Positions 14,635 to 27,100 of a stretch of 64,000 bases of DNA are shown here, piece by piece. The stretch spans positions 4,828,286 to 4,892,285 of the forward strand of contig CM067572.1 in the NCBI GenBank assembly GCA_034336665.1, written 5' to 3'. Position 1 is the first letter of the stretch. Each line of letters begins with the position of its first letter. The notes below the pieces were generated by a model. That model saw nothing but the letters and a program-made list of their open reading frames with translations. It was not told the origin of the DNA and ran no database searches. The position numbers were made by a program, and so were the translations under genes. Source of the DNA: Luscinia megarhynchos (lineage: Eukaryota; Chordata; Aves; Passeriformes; Turdidae).

Positions 14635-17600
14635 ACACAGACCCAGGAGAGGCTTCTGAGCAAGGCAGGAGGCACCCCAATGTGCTCCTGCCAGATTTGT
14701 GTTTCTGGGGCTTTGATAAACTCAGGAAAGGGATTTAATCTTATTTGATCATTGTGATCATGCAGACAGTCATGTATAAAAGCCTTTTGTGATGAAGAAA
14801 AGTAGGTTTTCCTAGGTAAGTGTTTGAAATCCATTTCTGGATGCCTGCATCAATACAGCACAAAGGGGTAGGGAGCAAAGAGGTGTCAGCAGCTCAAAGG
14901 TACAAACAGTCCTCATTTACTGCAGTCTAAAAAAGTGTTTGTCCTGCAGAACAGGCAAAATCCATTTTCCCCATCATCAAGAAGGGCACCTGTCCACACC
15001 TTCCTGCAAGGCAGGAGCTTGTGTGCCCGTGGTTGGTGCTGGATGTGCAGATGTGTCTCTATCTGTGTGAAAAGAACAGGTCTGGATTCTAGCAGGTGAT
15101 GTAGGACCAGTGAAAAACAACCCAAATTACTTCCCTCCAGGACCACTGTGATCCCCAGTGTCCTATTTTCACCTCTGAATCCTGGTTGTAACTAATTGGA
15201 TCCACTTGTCAAGATGATGCAGCTTTAATTACCCTGGATCTAAATTCCCCTGGATGGTGACTTCAGAAGAGCTTTTCACTCCTGTGAAGCATGTCAAATC
15301 CAAAACCTTTCCTTTAGTCACACCTGGGCTAGGGTTGATTTTTTTCTTTTCCTGCTTTTACATTGGTTTCTAACACCTTGAACCCTGCAGTGGCATGCTT
15401 GCTTAATAACAACATTTTAGAACTTGCTGGCACATTAGAGCTTATTGTCTGTTGGTCTGCAACACTGCTAAGTTCCTCCTCGAGGTGGAGCTTGGTCAAA
15501 TGTTTTCTGACAATCTAAATAACTAACATCTTTGACATTTCCTGCACCCCTTTGCCAGGTGAGGCAGCAACAGGCTCAGTGAAACCTGAGTTACTGAGGC
15601 ATGACCTGAAACAATATTAGCTGTCCTTGATTAAGCTCTGAATTTTCATGTTCCCCTCCTCCCCAGCCCCGCTGTGATCCTTTTAATGGTTGTCTAAGAC
15701 TTGCTCGACAACTAATGGGAAATGAACTGACTGGTAATTTCTTGCAGTGTGTCTGCTTGGCCCCATGCCAGTCTCCTGGAATGATGGTACTAAATATAAA
15801 TTTTCATTACACCTTCTTCAATTTCTGTGCTTACTTCACGTAGTACTTTTAGATGAGCGTTGTTTGGCTCTGGTCTCTTATGGCTTTTCAGAACAACAGT
15901 CCAGTTAATTGCCAGTTTGGGTACCATCACCTTTTCTTTTAACTCCTCACCATCATTTCCATGTGTTGAGTCTTAGGCAACTGTCTGCCCTCTTCAGTTT
16001 TAGAGATAGGTACAGGAATAATTGCTGTATAGCATTCCTGCTCCTTTGCACTCCATCACCTTTCTTGCCTGTGAGTTGCTGGGTGTATAATTATGCTTAA
16101 AATATCTTTTGGTATTAGTTGAGATGTTTTGCACTATTTGATGCTCATTTTTCAACTTGGCTTTCTCAAGTATTTTTGATTGCCTCAGGCTCTTGTTATA
16201 ATTTACATAATCCTCCTGTATTCTGGGTGCCTTCTACCTTTTGACACCATTGATATTGTTTTGCTATTGTTTTCCTCATCCTTTGCTTCTGCACACCAGC
16301 TCCAGTTCCCATTTGTGATACATTCTGTAAATGTTTTATTGGAACAAGCACAGCCAGTAATACCCTTCCTTTACTACACTTGATTTCTGGACTCTAATTC
16401 ACATCAATTTTCTAATACTCACCTCTCCAAAATCTACCCTTTGTAAAGCCCGTTATTTTTCCACTTTTTTTCTTAGTACAATCAAATGAATATTTTGGGT
16501 ATGCAGACATAGTTTGCTTTCTAAATCCACAAGATCCTTCAAGGAAATTCTGTCTTTTCTCAACTGCCTTTTTTTTATTCAAAAACCTGATTAAAGTGGG
16601 TTGCACATCAGGCTCTTTCACTATCTTAAATCAGGAAATAATATTTGTTGCATGTGAACTGCAGCTGAAAGAGGCATTGCCACCTAAGGTAACTCCAGGT
16701 GATTTAAAATCCTGCTAGCTTTACACAAATGACACAATACAACAGTAAGGAGATTTTTTTAAAATTGAAAACAGAGTTCACTCACAGTAGGACAGTTTTC
16801 ATACATCTGTTGGGATTAGATTAGCCACTAATATAGGAGTATTTTGTTAGAGCAGAGTATAGGCTATTCCCAACTTGATAATTTAGCTGTAGATAATTTA
16901 AAAAAAAAGTTCTAGCAAGTAAGAAGTACAACTCAAGTAATAACACTGACATTTCTCTTCCACAGTTCAAATCTCCTTCTTGATGTTGAGGTTCTGGGGA
17001 ATCTTAATGGTTCATTTTGCAGCCCATGTTGTGCCTTTCAGCAGAGAGAGGTAAAATTTACACTGTTGTCACCGATGATCTGTGTTTTCCTATGGTCTGC
17101 TGCACATTCCTGACAGGCCACTGACTGTGTTCAGAGATTGGTATCTGAAATCTCTTCGGAAATTACTTTAATTTTGCTGTTTGCTCTTGCAAAGTATCAT
17201 GTACTGAGTGAAAGGAAAAATAATTTTGACTTCCTTTGTGAAATGTAATGAAAGTTTGAGAACAAGACCCCTCAGAATTTGAAGTTACCATTAAGTTAAC
17301 AGCTTTAATGTCTTTGCAGAGCACTGTTAACAGCTCTAATTCCCGAGACAGTTCTACTGTTTTGCTCAGTGAATGTTTGTGTTACTGCAGTTTGATGGCT
17401 GCTAGTGCTTTTATTCTTTCAGATATGCTATTTTGAGGGATTTTCCCCTCAAAAATGAATATTTTGGTATGAGACAGGGCAAAAAAAGCCAGCCTAACTC
17501 TAAAGAGAGTATGCTAAGCCTGATGCTTTTGCAGAGACAAATGCAAAAAGGGAAGCAGGTGCTTTAGTCACTCGATGTTTGGTAGAGTTGTTTGTAGTAG

Positions 17601-19028
17601 CAACTTCCAAAATAATGAGGTGTCACTAAGCTCCTGCTGGTATGAGAGAAGGGCAAGCTTTGCCTTCTTTCTGTAATAAGAAATCAACCTTTACCTGCCT
17701 TCCTACACTTTGTATTTTTCTGCTCTCTTCAAAATATTCTGTGCTGCCAAATAATTGTTCTAAGTTACTGCCTGGGGTTTTTTGTTATTTTTATCCCACT
17801 CACCTATTCCTGTGGATAGAAAGCATATTCAGTACTCATCACTTGTCCACTGCTCCTTCTTGTAATGTCACCTCAGCTGTAAACCACCAGCAAGTGACAT
17901 GGCTTTGCTCATTAATGGTTTAGGTGGTCAATGATTTAATCACTTGACCCTCAGTAGATCAAGAATTCCATCAATAAACTGTGAATTAACTCCTGTGTGC
18001 TCTACTCAATTTCCTTGTCTGTCTGTGGAAAACACATCTTTTTAATGAGAACATAAGGCTCAGCTCTGCATATAAGGAGCAGTGTTACACCATTCCTTGA
18101 AGTGTGAGAAATTACTTTTATTTTTCATAATTTCTTGTTTGCTTTGTCAGTTTTAGACCTGTACTTCTAGGAAGAAGTTTTAATATTTACCCCTGTGGAT
18201 GAGAGCACTGTATCTTGAACAGGAAGATGTATTTTTTCTGTGCTACAAATGAGGACTAATACACTATTTTAGAGTAATTTGGTATGATATATTGCATGTG
18301 TCCCTATGTCTACAATATCTAAGTATTTTTACATCCTCCTAAGATATTAGGCAAAGTATTTTACAATGAAAGAGAGTTCCACAATTTAATTACACGTTTT
18401 GTACAAAATATTTCCATTTAACAGTTCCAAACTGTCTCTTCCCTTTAAGTATAACCACTTTGGCTCAGCTCCCATACCTAACAATGGGAGTGTCATATGA
18501 AGTCCCTGAGTGTTTGAATTTTTTTTTTCAGTCTCCATTTATAAAACGTGCCTTCCACTCTTTATCCTGCACTCAGTGTTTAAATTTCTGGGATGGGTTC
18601 TCACATTTTTTTTACAGTGAGACCAATTTAGTCAGCAGTGGCTCTGGCTTTGCATTCCCAGCACTGTTTACAAATCCCAGCACCCTTTCTAGAAGCCCAG
18701 TTCTTTTCTTTGTCTATTCTAGGTTAGTTCATTAGGTCAGATTAGGAACCCTTATTCCTGACAACCATTCACAAGCAGAAAACTGACTTGAAAATAATTC
18801 TTCATACCAGGGAGGGGAAAAATTGTGTGGCTAACAGAAAATATGTCCCTAAATATGAAGGTACAAATGATTTCCATCTCATTAGTTTTGTAGATGGAAG
18901 AAAGATCTGGGTAGAAAAAGATCATGTGACAGAAAAGAAAAATATCATAGAGAGGTTTTTAAATTTATCCTCATGCATTCCTGAACCTGGACAAAGGGAG
19001 GTTTTGAGGCGCTTTATTTCTCTTACAG
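14635..19028. other. Noncoding region between LTR and CR1
   Basis: No gene recognised. It contains a 15-base near-repeat (17295-17309 and 17326-17340, one mismatch) and the small 17431-17454 hairpin. No internal retroviral genes follow the LTR. Confidence 0.7.
17431..17454. repeat. Short hairpin, 9-bp stem and 6-nt loop
   Basis: TTTTGAGGG and CCCTCAAAA pair around ATTTTC. Nothing else nearby suggests a terminator or RNA gene. Confidence 0.85.
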
Positions 19029-19306
19029 GTACCTGAAAGAAAGTGTAGGCAGGTGGGAATTGGCCTCAAATTGTTCTGGTGGGAGAGTGTGTGTTTAGAT
19101 GGGATATGAGGAAAAAGTTCTTCACTGAGTGGTCATGGAAGCAGTGGAATAGGCTGATGGGATGATGGATAAACATCCTGGTGGTGTTTAAAAGTAGATG
19201 TGGCACCTGGAGACAGGATTCTGTGGTGGATGTGGCAGTGCTGGGCTGGCAGATGGGCTCGACAACCTTGGAGGTCTTTTCCAACCTAAAGGATTCTATG
19301 ATTCTG
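19029..19306 (+). mobile_element. CR1 LINE 3'-end fragment, plus strand
   Basis: It carries the CR1 3' UTR signature in order: GGAATTGGCCTCAAATTG, AAAAAGTTCTTCACTGAG, GGTGTTTAAAAGTAGATGTG, GGCAGTGCTGGGCTGG, GGTCTTTTCCAACCTAAAGG and the terminal ATTCTATGATTCTG octamer repeat. It is 5'-truncated, has no coding region and is fairly diverged. CR1 is the main avian and reptilian non-LTR retrotransposon. Confidence 0.92.
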
Positions 19307-20116
19307 CAAAAGTGAACTGCCTTGGCAAATCAGGGTTCTAAGGAAATACTATGCTGTTGCTAAGCAATAAGTAGACAGGTTTTGTGCAATTTGTTACTGT
19401 TGGATGGGTGATGTAGCTGGTCTGGGGTTGTTATCTCACAGAAGTCCTAATCTGGATGGTTAGTGGCAAGAGACAAGGGCAGTGAGATAACAGGAGGGCT
19501 TCAATTAGTATTAATTGATCTAACCCATCAAGAACACATGCCTTATGTTTGTTTGACAAATCCTGGCTGCTTGCTCCAAAATCAAAAGTGCAAACAATTT
19601 AAGGTACCACACTGCTTCTGAGATGAAGCAATCACTCAGTTTCAGATGCTAAAAAGATAATAAGGTGGGAGGAAGGAAAATAATTAAGCAAAGAAAATGA
19701 AATAAAGATGTGAAAATGTTTTAAACATTTTTTTTTCCAATGTAAGCACCTGTTTCCAAATATTAAGAATATAAGGTCCTCTATAATGTCACAGTCACTC
19801 TGACTTCATCCTCAGTATATATTCAGACCAGAATGTGCTATTTACCTTTTGCAAAGCAGCATTATTCATGTTATTACATTTGCTGGTGCAGTACTAGAAA
19901 GTCTATTGTACAACTTAGCAAATATTGAGTAAAATGGTAGTGACTCCAAAGGTTTTGGGCTCGCTGTAGCCAGCAGCAGGTAAAATGCACATTCAGTTGG
20001 CTTAAATTGTAATTTGTTGTGGTTATTTGATCCAAAGGACTAATTCTGACTTCGACATCAGATAACCAGAGGGGTTTTCTTCCAGAACATGAACATCAGA
20101 AGGGCTTTACAAATCG

Positions 20117-20179
20117 GGCCTGGCATGCAATTAAAGCTTTTGGAGATACTAAGTAAACTTTCCACTTGGATGCCAGGCC
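20117..20179. repeat. Inverted repeat with 10-bp stem
   Basis: GGCCTGGCAT (20117-20126) and ATGCCAGGCC (20170-20179) are exact reverse complements around 43 bases. A few such pairs are expected by chance. Confidence 0.85.
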
Positions 20180-23100
20180 GACTCTTTCTGACATCTGAGC
20201 GTGCCTTTTGTGAGGCTCATTTTTTTTAGTAGGTCAAGAGATCTAAGCCTTAAATGAAGCAGGCTCTATGAGACACAGCTTTTCATCACCAGCAGGATCA
20301 CGACCTTGCAGTGTATATTGAATTTAAGTTTAATACTGTAATGGATGGGACTTGTAATAAAAATTGCTAGATGTTTTGTGGATGAGTAATAAAGAGTAGA
20401 TTAGAGTACAGGACTACAAGAGTCCATTCAAAAAATACTGAATTTATACTATCTTTTGGCATTGCTATTATGCTTTGGAAACCTTATAATAAAACTCGGG
20501 CCTTGTCCATTATTTAATTACTTTGCTGTGTTTTTTGGAGCTTTCTTAGTAGCTTAATAGGTAGTTTGCATAAAATGCTACCACTGTTAAATATCTGTTT
20601 GTGCAGCAAGGAACGCAGTGGTGTTCCTTCTGTCCTAATGTATCACTTAAATGGAGATAAAATAGTGATTACACTTACTCCTTAGGACCATAGACTTGGA
20701 TTTACTTGTGGTTCCTGCTACATATGTAACCATTTTGGCAGACTCATTTAGGTTTTCAGAAGATCCTGGTACTCGCTGCTGCGCTTACCCTGACTTTAAG
20801 TGGAGTTTTATTTTATGGTCCTGTCATTAACCTGCTCATCCCTCACCAGCTGTGAGTGTGAGCAATCTCTAGTGGGGAAAAAAAAATAAAGAAGAAAAAT
20901 AAGATGTTTGAAGCTTTAAAAGGGACATTAAGTGCTGTATGGCATTTTTCTGTTATGATGTCCGGTGTGGAGGTTCCCTGTAGTTAAAGGTGTGAAGGTC
21001 AAGCAAGCAGATTAAAAATTAAGGATCTCAATTATTGAATTTATTCTGGAGTACTAGTGACAATGAAGCCTTCAGAATTGCACAGGAGAAATGGACTAAA
21101 ACAATTATGTGGCAATACAAATTTTTCAGACATCAAAGCTCATATGCTTATAGGAGGTTTTCTTTCATGCCAGTTAAATACTGCTAAAAACCAGCTAGTT
21201 CTCCTTAAAATAGGTGCCACTTCCTTGAACTATACAGACTGTTGTATCTCTTGTTTGTATTCCTATTACTAATGTTATTTTTTTGTTGTGCTCTGCAGTG
21301 CATTTCCTGTCAGGGATCACACTAATGAAAAGTAAATCGTTATTAATTATTACCATAATATATTGCATCATAAATATAATACTTCCTGAAGGGTATCAAC
21401 AAGCCTAAAAAGGTTAGTAACTAGCTTTGGCATGGCATGAAATCACAAAGGAGAAGGACATGTTAAGATCAGCAGGGTAAAAGGAAAAATAAAAAGTTTT
21501 CAGTGTAAATTCTAGCAACCATGACCTTTAAAAAGTTTTCAGAAATTCGTCTGTGCTCAGAACAGACATCCTGCGAGTATATCATAGCTCTTTATTTCAC
21601 TTCTCCTTTCTCACCCTCTATCCATATACCTTTTCAGCTCTTGAAAAATGCCAGTGTAAATGTGCTGTGAAATATGTCTGCCACATAAATGTTCCTTTTC
21701 TTTTTATCCTTCATTAGGACATTGTGATTTATAATGAGCGGCTGTTCCGGATTGTGTCAATTGCTCCGGAATGGTGGCATTACTCTTTGGATTGAAGCAC
21801 AGGACAGGTCCTGGCAATACAAAGCACATTTGGCTTGGCAAACACTGCTGAAGAATAGCTGTGTCCTCCTTTGGGATGGAGCAGCAAGACTGAAGGGAAG
21901 ATTTAAGCTGTCCCTTCAGTTTTGGACTATTCCAGTAGACTTTTTGTGATAAGAAACCATAACCTGTACCAGGGAAAGGCTTGGAAGGGGAAGAAGAGGG
22001 TTTGTTTTGGCAACTTTAAGGTGAATATCCCCTGGGAGATCCAAAATCACTCTTGGAAAATCACAGTGTGCTGAAAGGAGGAAGCAGAGACCTCTCTAAG
22101 CCCCTCTACCCCTCTCCTACAAAGACCTGTGTTAGGAGCAGCACCAGGCATTTAGACTTCTGCAGGGTAAAGCAATGACAGGCTTGCAGATGGAGAACAC
22201 TAAAAAGACGTTTTCTTGCATTTTGGATTGAAAGGGAAAGGTAGCTGCAAGCCAATTGCACTGGTGGAGTTTCAGAGCAGCTGCTCATAGCCAGCAGCAC
22301 AGCCTGAGAGGTGAGGACCTCTGCAATCTGGCAGTGGCACTGCTCAGCTCCCGCTGGCGGGACCAGAATTCTGCTTTTGGGAATCTAATCTTCCTTTTCT
22401 GCAGCTAATTCTGTAGCTGTCATGTTTTGATGGTAATGAATTGAGATGGCAACCAGTACCTTGGTCAAAAAGGGACAAAAATGTTGAGAGGAGCCAGTTC
22501 TGAGGAGTGCTGTGTGAAGGATGAGGATGGCCTGGGTCGTTAGTGATGACTGATGCTAGAGCAGAAGCATATAAATGATATAATGAAGTAATACATTAGG
22601 GCACAATATGAAGCCCCTCTCGACCTGGGAAATGTATCACCAATCAAATTTCTTTTCTCTTGAAGGTCTTCTCTTAACCTTGAAAGGAGGGCTTGATGGG
22701 AATTTCTGTCAAGTCTCCACTTGCTTAAATGTCACTGGATGTTTTAATTTACAGGCATTATCAGCCTGGGAGTGGTAATGGTCTGCCTGTTAGTGGAAAA
22801 GAAAGCTTGTTATCAATATTAGGCTCTTTTTATTTGGGAGCATAGGTTTCTTTGATTTGGTTTACTTTAGAAGAATAATACTGAGGTATTTACAGAAGCA
22901 CACCACAAGGTCACGTTGAATTTCAACACAATTATTTCATGATTTAAGACAGCAGGAGAGCCTAATGTGCAGCCCATTTTACTTTGTTTTCTTGAATAAA
23001 AATGAAATGTTGAGAGGAGCAGGCTGAAGTTTCTGATGGCTCCTGTAAATCATCTCAGCTGTCAATGGCACACAGCAGCTTTCAAGGGAGAATATCAGCT

Positions 23101-24179
23101 GGGTTTTATACTTGTTTAACTATTAAAATAAAGTCCTGTGGGTTCTGAGTGGAAGCTGTCCTGAAGTATTTATATACCCTTTAATGGCTTTATCACCATC
23201 CATGCTGCCTCCCCAGGTGGATTGAAGCTAAAAGAAAGGGATTTTTTCTCCTGTCTTGGTTTGGCTGTCTGGTTTGCCAGGGACGGGAGGACTTGGCTCT
23301 TCCACCACACTCGGTGCAGCCAGTGGCCATATAGCATCCTAACATTGTAAATATTTTGCTTCTTTTGGTATATTTGATCTTAATGTGTTATGTAGCTGCT
23401 AAGTTTCACTTTATCTGCATGTTTTTATTGTATTAAGGCCACTGGTTTTCATGAAGCTGGTGTCTTATTTTTGGTATGTTGCATAATCTGTGGAATTTAG
23501 TCTATTTAAAAATTGATATAGCATAAAAAACTATCTTGTGCACATAATAACTTAGAGTAGAAAATGAGGTGCAAGTTTGGTACACAGGTTCTAAATTATT
23601 TACATTTTCCATAAAAATGAGTGCAGAAAAAATCCTGCTTGTAATTTTCTCCTCCGAGTTTACCATTCTTCTGTCTTCATCCCTTTTTGCTTGCCTTATA
23701 CAATTATGTCATTGGAACAATCAAATATTAAATCTAGATGAGGGTAAGGATTTATATTTTGCATTATAATTCACTTAATATTTTAATTTTCTGTCCTTTT
23801 GAACCAAGCATCATCTTTAAAGACCTGTGTTGTAAATGGGTTAAGGAATCACTGAAGACATTGGGCTTTAATCTGAGCAGGAGCCTGTTCTCAGTCTGGT
23901 TGTTTCATCACTACAGTGCTGAAGGGGAGACGTTTGGGCTATGAATCATTGGAAACACAATCTGTATTTTCAACAGGAAAAGCAAATATACAAAATCTGA
24001 TCTTGTCTCAGTAGATTTGTTTCTTTCATTAGAAGCCAGAAACCTCCAGGTGTCCTCTGGCCTCAGTTTTACTTAAGTCAAAAAACAATTTAAGAAACAT
24101 ATGTTGATTGCAATAATGATTGGTCAGAGTGCCTTTTACTTGGTTTTGTGGGGTTTTTTTTGCACTCAAGAATTTTGTT

Positions 24180-24199
24180 ACAGACTTAGCTAAGTCTGT
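24180..24199. repeat. 20-bp perfect palindrome without spacer
   Basis: ACAGACTTAG is followed at once by its reverse complement CTAAGTCTGT. With uniform base use about 0.06 such 20-bp palindromes are expected in 64 kb, so it is unlikely, though not impossible, by chance. No gene is near. Confidence 0.95.
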
Positions 24200-27100
24200 G
24201 TACAGGAGTATGTTGGTACTGGGTTTTTTTTGTTTTTTTTTTTTTGCCTGCAGCTGGTAAACCTATGTACCATCAAAAACTTCCAGTGTAGGGTAAAATA
24301 TGTTTTAATCTTCCTTCAGTAGCAAGTTCATAAATATCTTGAACCTACCCTTCACTGTTAATGATGCAAAATTTCCTAAAGAACTAATAATGAGCTGATA
24401 GGTTTCAGGGAAAATATTTAGATAGATTGTTTAGAGAAATCTTTTTTCTGGCCAAGTTTGATCAAACATGCTGTGAATATCAGGAAGTTTGATCTAGGAG
24501 CTAGTTTACTCTTTTATTTATAAAATGCTTGCCTTGGGGAAGTTTCAGAAGACAGGTGTGAGATGGAGAATAATGTATACATGTTGTTCAACATTGGTTT
24601 AAATTTTTTTCCTGATTGAATAAGTTATATGACTAGTTTTCCCCTTTTATCAACTGTCTCTTTTCTTTTGCATAAAGTGTAGGTAATGTCACATCTGTAT
24701 AAATCAATATAACAATGACATTATGTATGTATATTATTATTTAACCATTGCTCTCTAGGCCATAGTTTTGTCAGTCCTATTTTATAGAGAATTTCTGTAG
24801 ACTGTTATAATTATGACAATCTGTGCAGTGGAAAGATCCTGCAAATCCCCTATTTTTTGGGTGTTTTAAGTGGTGATGGTGTAGTACAGGTAAATGGTAA
24901 CAGGGTCTCTGAATCACACAATCCTACAGGCATTACAGCAAATAAAGCATGAAGAACATACTGCTAAAAACACTGAACAAATGAATACTCTGTAGAGAAT
25001 GTATTAGTGCACAGAATTTTTCAAGTAATTTCCTGTGAGAGCCACCCATGAATTTATGCCTGGAAATGCAAAAATGTTAAAATGCATTGGTGTCTTTTGG
25101 AAGCCTGTCAAATGCACATTTTGTGCTGTCTTGAATTATTACTTGTGTGTGTATTAAGCAGACATCAAATTGTGCTTAAATCAAAGATAAATGACTGCTG
25201 CTTTGGATGGCTTTTTCTGAGAACTGCCCAGAAAGGAGGGTGAAATTGGAAGTTGTATGCAATCACACTTCACCAATATACAATGAGATAAACCTTATCA
25301 TACATAAATCTTCTTTTGGGTGATATCTAGTCAGAATGAACTCTCTAAATTTTCCTTCTAGCAAAATTGTTTTATAAGCCAGATACTATTTATTCTAACA
25401 TTGATTTGATGAGCAACGTTTTGTAGACCTCAAATAAATTTCACCCAAAATTCTATTCATGGGCCCCAAACACAAAGAGGACGTGAGACAAATAATTATT
25501 TCTCCATTTCACATCATTATTTTCCTCCATCAAGGCATTGTTAGGTGAACATTGTGCCCAGGTTAATTTAATTGCAGCAATATCTTGTGCTGACCTGTAC
25601 CACATATGATCCTTTCTAGATCATTATATCATGATGGCACCTAAGACAGCCTAGAGGACAGGATTTATTTTTATCAGTGTTCTGCTTAATAATTTTGTTG
25701 CCTTAATACATTAAAAATGTACAGATTTTTTTTTTTTAATTTATTGATCCTGTCCTAACAATTGTGAGAATTTTTAGCCACGGTTATGTTTAATCACTAA
25801 TTATCATAAGCTTCTATTCCACCTTGTGGATGCACAGTCAAACCACAACTAAGAGGTAACCATCATTTCAGCTTCTCACAGCACAAACCTATTTCATATA
25901 TGTCCATTGCTGCTGGTATCAACAATATACATTTTTTTTTTGTTTATGGTAAAATGAAAGGACTGATGAGAATGTTTGGTGTAGGAACAGAGCTGCCAGC
26001 CTGAAATGCTGCAAAGTGATGGTTGTCAGGAACAAGCTTCAGTTACTTCCCTTAGGATAATTCCACACATCACACCGACAGGACATTTCTGCTGATGCTC
26101 AGTCTAAATATCAATGTGCTGTCCTTGGCTCTTGCCAGCCCTCCCTCTGACACTCCACCTTACTTCTGGAATACACGAGCTACTGCTGTTTTCCATTCTC
26201 AGGACTTTATTCCTTTCTTGATCAAAATGCTAGGCCTTCTCTTCTGGGGACAAGGCCCAAAAGATTCCCTATTTGCAGAATTGAGTGTTTTCAAAGTTGG
26301 TTCTAGAACTTTTGCTCCTTGACAGTTTGTCTACACCCAAAACTCCTGCACCTCCTATTTTCCAAAGGAATGAATGGAACATAGCACAGTGAGGAAATTT
26401 GGTAAAGGCTATAAAAATAGGTAGAAAGTAACCTCAACTTTTTAACTTATTTCTGGAATTATATGCAGTACTATGCACCTCTTTAGTATATCTTAATTGC
26501 AAATTCAAAGGTAAAAATCCAGATAATGATGGTAAGTGCCTATCCTTGAATAGATACACCTTTCATTATCAAGCACTGCCTCTGCATGCCATTCTGTGTT
26601 CTTTATTTGCAAAGGCATGTCATAAAGATGACTATCTTTGGATGTCTGGAGTTGCATGAATCAGTAAATTGTTTATTTTCTCAGTGGGAGTTCACTCAGG
26701 ACATTGAGGAGCTATTTCCTCCTAATTAGTTCCCTTGAGTCCTCTTATGAAAAAAACACCTTAGGCTTCAAGGAGTCTGTTTGGGGTCATTATTTTCATG
26801 ATAAATGTACTCCCCACCACTCCAGATTTCCCAGAAGGGAGACTGCAGGGTAGAAGAATGTTGTGTTGCACAATATATTCCATGATTGGTTCAAATTACT
26901 CAATTTACCCTGTATTTTCAAAAAAACCAATCCAAAATCATCAGTCAGCCACATCCCACTTCCAGTGCTGATGCCAGGCAGTCATTTTCCCTCAGAGCAT
27001 CATTGAACATGAACTGTCCTCAGCTTGTTTCTTACTTTGATGAACTGGATGGCTGCAGGGACTGTACTGAGATTTGAGGCATTTCATTTGAGATGTTGCT

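Noticed and set aside
18788..19036. 82-codon plus-strand frame running into the CR1 fragment
   Set aside because: It ends at the CR1 start, lacks similarity to CR1 ORF2 or other proteins, and is within chance length for this composition.
26521..26545. GATAATGATGG|taagtg as a possible NLGN1 A2-type exon end
   Set aside because: It lies upstream of the first coding exon and the preceding bases do not encode the expected insert.
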